This document shows positions 42,249-50,995 of a stretch of DNA of 64,000 nucleotides, in pieces. The translations under genes were made by a program, and so were the position numbers. The first letter of the stretch is position 1. Each line of letters starts with the position of its first letter. The notes below the pieces were generated by a model. That model saw only the letters and a list, made by a program, of their open reading frames with translations, did no database searches and was not told where the DNA came from. Source of the DNA: HKCCE3408 sp039183205 (GTDB lineage: Bacteria > Pseudomonadota > Alphaproteobacteria > Rhodobacterales > Rhodobacteraceae); the NCBI GenBank assembly GCA_039183205.1, contig JBCDBR010000015.1:1-64000 (forward strand), in the 5' to 3' direction.

Positions 42249-42390
42249 CAATCATCTTTCGGCTTTGGCACAATTCGGCAAGTAAGCGAATTAGCAGGGC
42301 ACGGAAAGGCTCGCCTGCGGCGCTATGACGTTTCGTGTCGAAGTGGAGTGGTCTATATCGCAACCTGATGAGTTCAAAGGCAGGCGCAGG

Positions 42391-43137
42391 ATGAGCGACG
42401 ACAAAACCACACACTTTGGGTTCAAGGACATCCCCACAACGGAAAAGGCCGACCGCGTGCGCGGTGTCTTTTCCAGCGTCGCGCGCCGCTATGACCTAAT
42501 GAACGACGTGATGAGTGCGGGCATTCATCGGCTATGGAAAGACGCGATGATGGATTGGTTGGCGCCACGCGCCGGCCAGCGCCTTTTGGACGTGGCCGGC
42601 GGCACGGGCGACATCGCGTTCCGGTTTCTGCGCCGGGCGCGCGGCGGATCTGCGGTCGTTTTGGATATGACCGAGGACATGCTGGTCGAAGGTCAGCGTC
42701 GCGCCGAGGCCGAAAGCTTTGCCACAGAACTCGAATGGGTCGTTGGTGATGCCATGGCGCTGCCCTTCGAAAGCCAAAGCTTTGACGTCTATACGATCAG
42801 TTTTGGCATAAGAAATGTCACCACGATCGAGGCCGCGCTATCCGAAGCGTTTCGCGTTCTTCGGCCGGGCGGGCGGCTGATGGTGCTTGAGTTTAGCCAA
42901 GTGTCAAATTCTGGGCTGCAACAGCTTTACGATCTGTATTCGTTCAATGTCATTCCGCGCTTGGGGCAGATGATTGCCGGCGATCATGACAGCTATCAGT
43001 ACCTCGTTGAATCGATTAGGCAATTCCCTCCGCAGGATGCCTTTGCAGCGATGATCGAGGAGGCAGGTTTCGACCGCGTTTCATTTCGCAATCTGACCTT
43101 TGGCGTTGCCGCGCTGCATTCCGGTTGGAAAATCTAG
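42391..43137 (+). CDS. ubiE: Ubiquinone/menaquinone biosynthesis C-methyltransferase
   Basis: UbiE methylates the quinone ring at C2 using SAM. The 248-residue protein has FSSVARRYDLMNDVMSAGIHRLWKDAMMDWL, the SAM loop LLDVAGGTGDIAFRFLRRA near residue 68, ISFGIRNVTTIEAALSEAFRVLRPGGRLMVLEFSQ near 135, and ends GVAALHSGWKI, all typical. The ATG at 42391 follows a purine-rich site. ubiB begins 3 nt after the stop. Confidence 0.97.
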   Translation: MSDDKTTHFGFKDIPTTEKADRVRGVFSSVARRYDLMNDVMSAGIHRLWKDAMMDWLAPRAGQRLLDVAGGTGDIAFRFLRRARGGSAVVLDMTEDMLVEGQRRAEAESFATELEWVVGDAMALPFESQSFDVYTISFGIRNVTTIEAALSEAFRVLRPGGRLMVLEFSQVSNSGLQQLYDLYSFNVIPRLGQMIAGDHDSYQYLVESIRQFPPQDAFAAMIEEAGFDRVSFRNLTFGVAALHSGWKI

Positions 43138-43140
43138 ACC

Positions 43141-44673
43141 ATGCGCGGCCCCCACAACATTTGGCGGGTCATTCGAACCGGGGCGACCTTTGCGCGCTCT
43201 GGCGCGATGCGTGTGGTCCTAGAGGCGCTAAACGCGCCCACGCCGTTGCGTGTTGCAGCCCGGGTTTTGTCCTCGCCCTTTGCTTGGTTGGGACTACGCG
43301 GCGATCCAAACCTGCCGCCGGTCACGCGCGCGCTGACCGCGCTGGGTCCGGCCTACATCAAATTCGGCCAAATTCTGTCGACCCGGCCCGATGTGGTTGG
43401 ATCGGAATTGGCGATGCAGCTACGGGTCTTGCAGGACAAATTGCCGCCCTTTCCGACAGCAATGGCGAAAGTGGTGATTGCGACGGAGTTGGAGATGCCG
43501 GTCGATCGCGTGTTTTCACATTTCTCCGAGCCGGTTGCCGCAGCGTCGATTGCGCAGGTCCATAACGCCCGATTGGCCGAAACCGACCGAGAGGTTGCAG
43601 TTAAGGTCCTCAGGCCCGGAATTGCCCGTGCGTTTCGAAAGGATATCGATGCCTTTTACTTAATCGCATGGTTTGTTGAAACGCTGGCGCCGCAGGCAAG
43701 GCGGTTGCGGCCCAACGATGTCGTGGCGCATTTCGAAGCCACCGTTGTCAACGAACTTGACCTACGGATTGAGGCCGCGGCAGCGGGCGAATTTTCGGCG
43801 AAGACCGCAAAGGATGACGGCTTTTTTGTCCCCCAAGTCGAATGGTTTTTGTCCTCGCGCCAGGTCATGACGCTTGAATGGGCCAAAGGCATTCCATTTG
43901 GCGATGTGGACGCGATTGCCGCGGCTGGATTTGACCTTAAGGATTTAGCGGCCCGCACATTGCAGTTGTTTTTGCGCCACGCGCTGCGCGATGGATATTT
44001 CCATGCTGACATGCATCAGGGCAATCTCAAGGTCGGTCCGATGGGGGACATCGTCGCGCTTGATTTCGGCATCATGGGGCGGCTCGATGATTATACGCGG
44101 CGGGTCTATGCCGAAATACTCATGGGGTTTATCCGCAAGGATTACCGACGCGTGGCAGAGGTGCATTTTGAGGCCGGCTACGTTCCGGCCGACCGCGATA
44201 TCGACGAATTCGCCCAAGCGCTTCGATCCGTGGGGGAGCCGATCTTTGGCATGGATGCCAGTCGCATCTCGATGGCGCGGCTGCTGTCGTATTTGTTCGA
44301 TGTGACCGAAAAATTTGGAATGGAAACCCGAACGGAATTGCTGTTGCTACAGCGCACGATGGTGGTGGTCGAGGGCGTGGCTCGATCCCTGGACCCAAAT
44401 ATCAACATCTGGAACGTCGCGCGTCCCGTGGTCGAAGATTACATCACACGGAATATCGGCCCTAAGGCTTTGCTGTCGGACTTGGTCAGAACGGCGCAAG
44501 TTTTGGCCAGGTTCGGGCCGCGCTTGCCGCAATTGGCAGAAGCCGCGTTGATGGCGCAAGCCACGCCGTCTTCCGCCGAAAAAAAGCCGAACGCCTGGTG
44601 GGACCGGCTTTGGTGGCTTGCATTGGGCGCGCTTGGCGCGGTCGCGTTGCTGGCAATAGGCAGCCTATTTTAG
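43141..44673 (+). CDS. ubiB: UbiB, ABC1/ADCK-family atypical kinase for ubiquinone synthesis
   Basis: The 510-residue protein has the KxGQ-type motif GPAYIKFGQILSTRPDVV near residue 77, the alanine-rich loop PVAAASIAQVHNARLAETDREVAVKVLRPGI near 128, and FHADMHQGNLKVGPMGDIVALDFGIMG near 288. The C-terminus ends in a single membrane helix (WWLALGALGAVALLAIGSLF). It supports ubiquinone production through its ATPase. It probably forms an operon with ubiE and converges on flgD with a 4-nt overlap. Confidence 0.96.
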   Translation: MRGPHNIWRVIRTGATFARSGAMRVVLEALNAPTPLRVAARVLSSPFAWLGLRGDPNLPPVTRALTALGPAYIKFGQILSTRPDVVGSELAMQLRVLQDKLPPFPTAMAKVVIATELEMPVDRVFSHFSEPVAAASIAQVHNARLAETDREVAVKVLRPGIARAFRKDIDAFYLIAWFVETLAPQARRLRPNDVVAHFEATVVNELDLRIEAAAAGEFSAKTAKDDGFFVPQVEWFLSSRQVMTLEWAKGIPFGDVDAIAAAGFDLKDLAARTLQLFLRHALRDGYFHADMHQGNLKVGPMGDIVALDFGIMGRLDDYTRRVYAEILMGFIRKDYRRVAEVHFEAGYVPADRDIDEFAQALRSVGEPIFGMDASRISMARLLSYLFDVTEKFGMETRTELLLLQRTMVVVEGVARSLDPNINIWNVARPVVEDYITRNIGPKALLSDLVRTAQVLARFGPRLPQLAEAALMAQATPSSAEKKPNAWWDRLWWLALGALGAVALLAIGSLF

Positions 44674-45338
44674 GCTGCGGTCGGCGCCCGTACGCCCTGC
44701 ACGTTCGAGGCGGCGACTTGGACGCCGCCGGCCAACGTGACCCATGTCTCATTTCCGCGTTGGAAGGCTTCGAGCACCTGGGCGTAAACCTGCGCCCCTT
44801 GGGTCTCGATCAATTCGCCGTTGGAATAGGCCTCCATCGTGAAGCTGTAAACGCCCTCGGGCAGGTCATTGCCATCATTGTCAAACCCCAAAAAGGTCAT
44901 TGGTTCGTCGGTGACCTCGACCTGCACGCGCCGCACTTCGAGCCCGTCTTGGTTGCGCACCACCAATTGCGCTTGGTCAGCAAAGACCGGCGGGTTGATC
45001 GACAAGGTGATGGGATCGCCATTGTAATAGGCTGGCATTTCGGCCCGCGCTTCGAGCCCGATCCATCCCGCCAACTCGCCAATTGAGGAGAGCTCAAAGT
45101 TTGAGGTCAAACCTTCCAACAGTTCGTTTGTGCGAACTTGCTGCTCAACCCCGGAGAAAGTGGCGAGCTGCGTGGAGAGTTCATCCGAACTCATCGGATC
45201 GAGCGGGTCTTGGTTTTGCATCTGTGTGGTCAACAATTGCAAAAACGCCTCAAAGTCCGAGGTGATCAGGCTTTGCGCGGTGTCGGCCTCGCTTGTCGTC
45301 GGCGCGCGTAAAACCGGTTGGGTGGATGTGACGTCCAT
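44670..45338 (-). CDS. flgD: Flagellar hook assembly (scaffolding) protein FlgD
   Basis: The 222-residue protein has the conserved N-terminal region FEAFLQLLTTQMQNQDPLDPMSSDELSTQLATFSGVEQQVRTNELL, required for export and hook capping. A C-terminal beta-rich region follows (PAYYNGDPITLSINP, then GFDNDGNDLPEGVYSFTMEA, as in the FlgD Ig and Tudor-like domains). It lies 16 nt after fliK on the same strand. Confidence 0.95.
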   Translation of the reverse strand: MDVTSTQPVLRAPTTSEADTAQSLITSDFEAFLQLLTTQMQNQDPLDPMSSDELSTQLATFSGVEQQVRTNELLEGLTSNFELSSIGELAGWIGLEARAEMPAYYNGDPITLSINPPVFADQAQLVVRNQDGLEVRRVQVEVTDEPMTFLGFDNDGNDLPEGVYSFTMEAYSNGELIETQGAQVYAQVLEAFQRGNETWVTLAGGVQVAASNVQGVRAPTAA

Positions 45339-45354
45339 ATCAGGTCCTTTCAGA

Positions 45355-46677
45355 TCACAAGCGCAAGTCTAGGCCATTGGTGCGGCCGGCCTCAGGCGGG
45401 ATCGGCATAAGGGTAACCGAAGCATCGGTTGTGTAATCTTGGGCCGGGTCTGTGCCACGGCCATCACGATCCTCGGCGCTGGCGTGACCTTCGCCTTGAA
45501 AGTCGAAATTGGTGTCTGCCAGGCCTTCGCGGGCGAATTCGTCGGCCAACATTTGCGCGTGCTTGCGGAACAGATCGAGCGTTTCCTGCCGCTCGGCCGT
45601 GACCGTCAGCGCCAAGCCGCCGGCGACTTCGGTCACCACCATCCGGACCCGGCCCAATTCCGGCGGGTCGAGCGAAATTTCAGCACCCGCATCGGTCATG
45701 ATCACGCCCTGATCACGCGGCAGGGCGGCAACGATTTGATTGGCCGCATGCTGCGCGATCTGCACCGGGGATGACCCTGGCGCGGTCGAGGCGGCGGGCA
45801 TGCCTGGTGCGCTCGTTTGTTGCAGGCTCTGCGATATCTCCTCCGGCAAGACGATGTCTTGCCTGGCCGGACCGGCGGCTGTGCTTTGTGCGTTTGCATA
45901 GGCGTTTGACGTGCCGGTTACGTTTGCCGGCCGGGTCGTAAACGCCTCTGCATCCTTTGGCCCCAATCGCGGCGCCGTTGGCACGTCAAGGTCTGGCGCG
46001 GCGGTCTCAACCTCTGCTGCTGGCGTCGTTTCGTCAAGCACGACAGCCTGTGCCGCGATGGCGGGCGTTGGTTGTGCGCCGGCCGCGATCTGCGGCGCGG
46101 CCGTCGCGACCGGTTTGGCTGGCGCGTTCGGACCGGGTCGTTCTGGAATTGCCAAAGCCGCCTGGGCCGCTTGCGACGGCACCCGTTGAATGCCGGATAG
46201 CTCCTTGCCTTCGGATTTCGCCACCACGACATCTTGGGCGGCATCCTCTGGTACGGGTCGCAAAAGCGTCTGAGCTTGCACTTGGCGCGGCAATTGATCG
46301 GTCGCGTTGCGCAATGCTGCGTCCGCGGGCTGGGTGGACACAGCGCCCCCCCTTTCGATGCCCCTTTGTTCCCCGTAGACAGGCGCGGCGGTTACCCCAT
46401 CGGCAATTTTTGCTATAAGATCGCCTTGCGGCGTTACCTCCGCCTCGGTCGCGATCTGCGGAGTTGTAGCATCCGTTTCCGGCGATCGGGCTGGGTCATC
46501 CTGGGGCGGCCGCTCGGGCGTCTCCATCGCCGCAAGTGCTGCGTCGAAGCTCTCTTCATCCGTCTGCGCCGCGCCTTCGTTGGGCGGACTTGATGAGATT
46601 TTGGAGGGACTTGCGTCGGGTGCGACCGGCGCCTTTTGGCTTGCCTGGGGCGCAAGGATTGGAAGGATATCGGGCAT
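45355..46677 (-). CDS. fliK: Flagellar hook-length control protein FliK
   Basis: The 440-residue protein is long, alanine- and proline-rich and of low complexity for its first two-thirds. It ends with a Flg_hook-type domain: SLDPPELGRVRMVVTEVAGGLALTVTAERQETLDLFRKHAQMLADEFAREGL (residues about 325-385). This is the arrangement of the hook-length ruler that switches export specificity through FlhB. The ATG at 46677 is chosen over a GTG one codon upstream. It is divergent from the flgJ-like gene. Confidence 0.85.
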   Translation of the reverse strand: MPDILPILAPQASQKAPVAPDASPSKISSSPPNEGAAQTDEESFDAALAAMETPERPPQDDPARSPETDATTPQIATEAEVTPQGDLIAKIADGVTAAPVYGEQRGIERGGAVSTQPADAALRNATDQLPRQVQAQTLLRPVPEDAAQDVVVAKSEGKELSGIQRVPSQAAQAALAIPERPGPNAPAKPVATAAPQIAAGAQPTPAIAAQAVVLDETTPAAEVETAAPDLDVPTAPRLGPKDAEAFTTRPANVTGTSNAYANAQSTAAGPARQDIVLPEEISQSLQQTSAPGMPAASTAPGSSPVQIAQHAANQIVAALPRDQGVIMTDAGAEISLDPPELGRVRMVVTEVAGGLALTVTAERQETLDLFRKHAQMLADEFAREGLADTNFDFQGEGHASAEDRDGRGTDPAQDYTTDASVTLMPIPPEAGRTNGLDLRL

Positions 46678-46795
46678 CACGGACCGCTTTCTCGACTTCT
46701 GTCAGATGTGCCGCACTTAATCGACCGGGTCTTACCGAATATTTACGCCAAACGTTTTATCCCGCCGCAAATTAGGTCGAATTGCGAGAATCGCG

Positions 46796-47113
46796 ATGTC
46801 AGTTTCGAATGGGATCCCCGTCCCGATTATCCCGCCCCCGCAGGTTGCCGAGCGTGCCGCGCGCGTGCCCAATGACCCTGAGCGGCAGTTGCGCGCCGCA
46901 GCTGAAGAGCTTGAAGCGGCGTTTTTGTCCGAAATGCTAAAGCAGGCGCGATTTGGCGAAGCGCGCGGCGCTTTTGGCGGCGGGATCGGAGAGGACCAAT
47001 TCGCGTCATTCCTGCGTGATGAACATGCGCGGGCCATCGTATCCGGCGGCGGGATCGGCCTGGCCCAGACAATTTTTGAAGCCCTTGTCGCGCGAAGTGA
47101 AGGAAACACCTGA
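46796..47113 (+). CDS. flgJ: FlgJ-type rod-binding protein, single domain
   Basis: The 105-residue protein is the FlgJ N-terminal rod-binding domain only: LRAAAEELEAAFLSEMLKQARFGEARGAFGGGIGEDQFASFLRDEHARAIVSGGGIGLAQTI. The muramidase domain of enterobacterial FlgJ is missing. In Rhodobacter sphaeroides FlgJ is likewise single-domain and works with the separate lytic transglycosylase SltF. A matching transglycosylase gene lies at 61257-61970. The stop overlaps the next start (TGATG). Confidence 0.88.
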   Translation: MSVSNGIPVPIIPPPQVAERAARVPNDPERQLRAAAEELEAAFLSEMLKQARFGEARGAFGGGIGEDQFASFLRDEHARAIVSGGGIGLAQTIFEALVARSEGNT

Positions 47114-47460
47114 TGTCGGCTGACCGTATGATCGTCAAATTGGAAGATTTGTTGAGCTTGCAGGCAAGTTCATTGCGAAACGGAGAGCTCAAGCGGGCGT
47201 CTGAAATCGTGCCGGCGATTGAGCTCTTGATCGAGAAGATCGAGAAGGTACCGGGCTCAATGAGCGCGCATCGTGCCGCGATTAAATCCCTCAAAGCCCG
47301 TGTGGACCGCAATTCCGGGCTGATCTCGGCGGCGCGGCGTGGCCTCGAAGCGGCCAAAACGCTTGTTGCGCCTGGGCCGGATGACGGGTTTCGCGCCTAT
47401 GACGCCCAAGGTCGTGCAACGCAAATTGGCGGCGCGCCCGGTCCGCAACATTCCCCGTGA
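47113..47460 (+). CDS. FlgN-like flagellar export chaperone
   Basis: The 115-residue, mainly helical protein (MIVKLEDLLSLQASSLRNGELKRASEIVPAIELLIEKIEKV, then HRAAIKSLKARVDRNSGLISAARRGLEAAK) has the helix pattern of FlgN chaperones for hook-associated proteins. Sequence conservation in this family is low, so the name rests on size, helical pattern and position between flgJ and the flagellin gene. Confidence 0.6.
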   Translation: MSADRMIVKLEDLLSLQASSLRNGELKRASEIVPAIELLIEKIEKVPGSMSAHRAAIKSLKARVDRNSGLISAARRGLEAAKTLVAPGPDDGFRAYDAQGRATQIGGAPGPQHSP

Positions 47461-47700
47461 TCGGCGCCCAGGCCGGGCCGAGGCAAAGCACGGCTATTGA
47501 GTAGAATGCCGAACGAATGGGCCGGGCCCGTTAAGGTCTTGTTCAACGACTTGGCCCAAATCTGCGCCTGCACCTTTCGGGTGGCGTGGCCAAAACCACA
47601 TCGGTCACACACGTCAGAATGGCGTCTCGTCCTGCCATGCCCCGCATGGCGTTCACGACCCCCGGCGTAAAACACGCGCCGAAAACCAAGGAACGTATCT
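47461..47700 (+). promoter_or_regulatory. Flagellin gene leader with a hairpin
   Basis: This 240-nt region contains the flagellin promoter and 5' leader. GCCATGC-CCC-GCATGGC (47634-47650) forms a perfect 7-bp hairpin 50 nt upstream of the flagellin ATG. Flagellin mRNA leaders are the known target of FlbT in Caulobacter, and flbT is two genes downstream. No confident sigma-54 or sigma-28 promoter was recognised. Confidence 0.5.
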
Positions 47701-49293
47701 ATGTCCAGCATTCTGACAAATACCAGCGCCATGGTTGCGCTACAGACCCTTAAAGCGGTCAATATGAACCTCGAAGGCGTTCAGTCCGAAATCTCAACCG
47801 GTAAGTCGATCGCGTCTGCCAAGGACAATTCGGCGATCTGGGCCATCTCGAAAGTGATGGAATCCGACGTCAAAGGCTTTGAAGCCATCTCTGAGTCGCT
47901 CTCCTTAGGTGAATCGACCGTTGCCGTTGCGTTGAACGCATCCGAAACCACCACTGACCTTCTTGTCGACATCAAAGAAAAGATCGTTGCCGCTCAAGAA
48001 GAGAACGTGAACCGGCAGTCGATCCAGACAGATATCGACGCCCTTGTGAACCAGATCCAGTCGGTGACGGGCGCGGCGCAGTTCAACGGCTTGAACCTTG
48101 TGTCCGGCACAGATGACGTGAATATCCTGTCATCCCTAGACCGCGCACCCGACGGCACCGTCACAGACAGCGACATCACGATCGAGCGTCAGGACCTGAC
48201 GACCGCGGCGGGCGTGTTCGGAACCGGAGCATCTTTGACCGGCGGCGCGCCTGTTGCGGCAGGGGATGCAGCGGTTGTCGGCGGCAATCTCACGATCCAA
48301 GCTGGTGCCGGCCAAAACGAAGACGCCACCTCAACGCGTGAGTTTTCGAATGCCGCCAACACAGCGGAACTGACAGTCGGCGGCACGATTGTTATCGGCG
48401 AACAGTTCAACCTGCAAATCGGCGATACAACGGTGTCCTTTACCGCCGCGTCGACCGCCACTGCCGACATTGCCAGCGGCCTGACCGCAGCAATCAACGC
48501 AGCAGGCATTGAAGATGTCACGGCGACCGTTGCCGCGTCGGTCATCACAATCAGCGCGACATCCCAATTCGACGATCTGACGATCAATGCATCGGAAACG
48601 TCGGCGGCCGGCACCTTGGTCCTTGCCTCGGAAGGCGGAGACGGAACGACGGCCGGTGGCGGCTTCACCGGCGGTGTGATCGAGGCGCGCGCCTCTGAGA
48701 TCACGTTCTCCGGCACCAACGCCGTGAACGAGGGCGACGGCTATCGTGTCACCGTCGGCGGTGTGAACTTTGACTACGTCGCCAGCGCCGGCGAAACGTT
48801 CGAAGATGTGGCCCGTGGTCTGAAGATCGCCATCGATAGCGGCACACTCGCCAACATCGAAACCAATGTGGTGCAGGACGCCACAACAGGTGAATGGACG
48901 CTACAGATCGACAATGCTGGGACGGCTCTGACGCTTGCAGCTGACGGCGCCGCCGGTGGCGAGGCAACCGGAGGTCTTGCGGGTATCGATCAGATCGATG
49001 TGACGACCGATGAGGGTGTCGAGGCCGCCTTGGCCAATATCGAAACCTTCATCAGTTCCTCGATCGACGCGGCTGCCGACTTTGGTTCGGCTCAGGGACG
49101 TCTTGAAACTCAGGCGACCTTCATCTCGAACCTCACCGACAGCTTGAAGGCTGGTATCGGCTCGCTCGTTGATGCCGATCTTGAGGCCGCGTCCGCGCGG
49201 TTGCAGGCCCTGCAGGTGCAGCAGCAGTTGGCGACACAATCGCTGTCGATTGCCAACCAGGCGCCGCAGTCCATCCTGTCGCTCTTCCGGTAA
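47701..49293 (+). CDS. fliC: Flagellin
   Basis: The 530-residue protein has the conserved N-terminal D0/D1 region (ILTNTSAMVALQTLKAVN, then ISTGKSIASAKDNSAIWAISKVM) and the C-terminal helical region (DFGSAQGRLETQATFISNLTDSLKAGIGSLVDADLEAASARLQALQVQQQLATQSLSIAN). In between, residues about 221-298 and 346-420 form two related modules that each start TVGG and continue through an aromatic strand and AxGLxxAI, like the D2/D3-type inserts of longer flagellins. The gene is followed by flaF and flbT. Confidence 0.96.
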   Translation: MSSILTNTSAMVALQTLKAVNMNLEGVQSEISTGKSIASAKDNSAIWAISKVMESDVKGFEAISESLSLGESTVAVALNASETTTDLLVDIKEKIVAAQEENVNRQSIQTDIDALVNQIQSVTGAAQFNGLNLVSGTDDVNILSSLDRAPDGTVTDSDITIERQDLTTAAGVFGTGASLTGGAPVAAGDAAVVGGNLTIQAGAGQNEDATSTREFSNAANTAELTVGGTIVIGEQFNLQIGDTTVSFTAASTATADIASGLTAAINAAGIEDVTATVAASVITISATSQFDDLTINASETSAAGTLVLASEGGDGTTAGGGFTGGVIEARASEITFSGTNAVNEGDGYRVTVGGVNFDYVASAGETFEDVARGLKIAIDSGTLANIETNVVQDATTGEWTLQIDNAGTALTLAADGAAGGEATGGLAGIDQIDVTTDEGVEAALANIETFISSSIDAAADFGSAQGRLETQATFISNLTDSLKAGIGSLVDADLEAASARLQALQVQQQLATQSLSIANQAPQSILSLFR

Positions 49294-49377
49294 TGATCCG
49301 GCCCGCGGTCGGGGTTATGCACCCCGGCCGCAACACAGCAGGCTTTTCATCGCCTTTGACAGGAAGGATTCCGTCCC

Positions 49378-49755
49378 GTGTTGTACTCGTCCCACCTTGC
49401 CCAAAACGCCTATTCGCAGCCCTCGTCGCCGGTTCGGTCGGACAGAGGAACCGAATACGCGGCGTTCGAACGAATTACAGCACAGCTCAAAAAAGCAGAG
49501 CTTGGTGCCACGCCCTACCGTGCGCAAGTCGAAGCGATCCATGCCAATCGTCGTCTTTGGACGATCCTCGCAACCGACGTGTTCGACGTCGATAACGGCC
49601 TGTCCCCCGAGATGCGCGCACAGATCGTCTATCTCCATGAATTCACCCAAAGCCACAGCCGTGCAGTGCTGCGCAATGGCGCATCGCTTGAGCCGTTGAT
49701 CGATGTCAATACGGCCATAATGCGGGGCCTGCGTGGTGAGAAAGGAACGCCATGA
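49378..49755 (+). CDS. flaF: Flagellar biosynthesis regulator FlaF
   Basis: The 125-residue protein has TEYAAFERITAQLKKAE, HANRRLWTILATDVFDVDNGLSPEMRAQIVYLHEFTQSHSRAVL and LIDVNTAIMRGLRG, the FlaF pattern. In Caulobacter FlaF is needed for flagellin synthesis and secretion and acts opposite to FlbT. Translation starts at the GTG at 49378, after an AGGAAGGA at 49361-49368. The stop overlaps the flbT start (ATGA). Confidence 0.93.
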   Translation: MLYSSHLAQNAYSQPSSPVRSDRGTEYAAFERITAQLKKAELGATPYRAQVEAIHANRRLWTILATDVFDVDNGLSPEMRAQIVYLHEFTQSHSRAVLRNGASLEPLIDVNTAIMRGLRGEKGTP

Positions 49756-50162
49756 GCGGCCTTGTCCTCAAGCTCAGCCCGAAAGAACGGGTGTTGATAA
49801 ACGGCGCCGTCATCGAAAACGGCGACCGCCGGTCCCGCCTGTCGATCGTGACGCCGGGCGCCAATATTCTGCGCCTGCGCGACGCTATTCACCCCGACGA
49901 AGTTACGACACCGGTGCGCCGGGTGTGCTACATTGCGCAACTTGTCCTGTCTGGCGATACCCCGCTTGACGAGGCCAAGATGCAGATCCTGCGCGGTATC
50001 GAACAGCTTAGCCAAGTCTTCACCGACAGCGACAGTCGAGCCCAACTTGCCACGGCAACCGACCAATTGGTTGCCGGCAACACCTACCAAGCGCTCAAGG
50101 CTCTGCGGGCGCTCTTGCCACGGGAAGAGCGGCTTTTGGCATCCGGCGGCGGTACGCCATGA
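49752..50162 (+). CDS. flbT: Flagellin mRNA regulator FlbT
   Basis: The 136-residue protein begins GLVLKLSPKERVLINGAVIENGDRRSRLSIVTPGANILRLRDAIHPDEVTTPVRRVCYIAQLVLSGD, a close match to the FlbT family. In Caulobacter FlbT binds the 5' leader of flagellin mRNA and couples its stability to hook completion. It overlaps both flaF and the DUF1217 gene by 4 nt, so flaF-flbT-DUF1217 is a tight operon behind flagellin. Confidence 0.93.
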   Translation: MSGLVLKLSPKERVLINGAVIENGDRRSRLSIVTPGANILRLRDAIHPDEVTTPVRRVCYIAQLVLSGDTPLDEAKMQILRGIEQLSQVFTDSDSRAQLATATDQLVAGNTYQALKALRALLPREERLLASGGGTP

Positions 50163-50959
50163 CGTTTCAGCCTATTGTCCCGCTTGGCGGCTATGGCGGT
50201 TGGGCGTTTCTCAACCGCACTTTGGACGATCAGACCAAAGCGTTTTCGGCCGCACCCCTTAATGAACGCGACACGACGTATTTTAGGGAAAACATCGGGA
50301 CCGTTCTGACCGCAGAGGCTTTGGTATCGGATTACCAGATGCTTCGCGTCGCCTTGGGCGCCTTTGGCCTGCAAGATGATTTGCCAAATCGGGCCTTTGT
50401 GCGTGCAATCCTGGAAGAGGGAACCAGCGATTCTCAGGCCCTGTCCAACCGGTTGGCCGACAAGCGGTATCAGGCCTTCTCCGAGGCGTTCGGGTTTGGT
50501 GAACCGGCGCTGCCAAAGACGCTGGAGGCCGGATTTGCGGACCGAATTTTGGCGCGCTTCGAACGTCAGGAATTCGAACGCGCCGTCGGGGAACAAAACA
50601 ACGAGCTTCGCGTCGCGTTGAACTTGCAGCGCGAATTGCCCGAACTGGCCGCGGAGGGTCTGGATGCCGACACCGCCTGGCTCAGCATCTTGGGAAATCC
50701 GCCCCTTCGCGCGGCGTTTGAAACGGCGCTTGGATTGCCGGACAGCTTTGGTTTGATCGATCTAGACCAACAGCTTGATACCTTCCGGGATCGGGCGCGA
50801 TCTATTTTCGGCTCCGACGATATCGCCACCTTGGCGACCGAGGCCGGCATCGACGATATCGTCGGCAATTACCTTGGCCGCGCGCAGCTTGGGAATTTCT
50901 CAAGCACGGCGACATCGGCATCAATCGCCGTGACACTTTTGACGCCATTGGTGCGCTAG
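50159..50959 (+). CDS. DUF1217 flagellar-cluster protein
   Basis: The 266-residue protein (FQPIVPLGGYGGWAFLNRTLDDQTKAFS, then YFRENIGTVLTAEALVSDYQMLRVALGAFGL) matches the DUF1217 family that accompanies flagellar genes in alphaproteobacteria. It is largely helical, with repeated segments such as ILARFERQEFERAVGEQNNELRVALNLQREL, and has no signal peptide. The role is unknown; position and helical build suggest an export substrate or chaperone. It overlaps flbT by 4 nt and converges on fliI. Confidence 0.8.
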   Translation: MTFQPIVPLGGYGGWAFLNRTLDDQTKAFSAAPLNERDTTYFRENIGTVLTAEALVSDYQMLRVALGAFGLQDDLPNRAFVRAILEEGTSDSQALSNRLADKRYQAFSEAFGFGEPALPKTLEAGFADRILARFERQEFERAVGEQNNELRVALNLQRELPELAAEGLDADTAWLSILGNPPLRAAFETALGLPDSFGLIDLDQQLDTFRDRARSIFGSDDIATLATEAGIDDIVGNYLGRAQLGNFSSTATSASIAVTLLTPLVR

Positions 50960-50995
50960 CGCGCCCGCGCGCGTAACGTGCTGGGGCAGCCTAAC

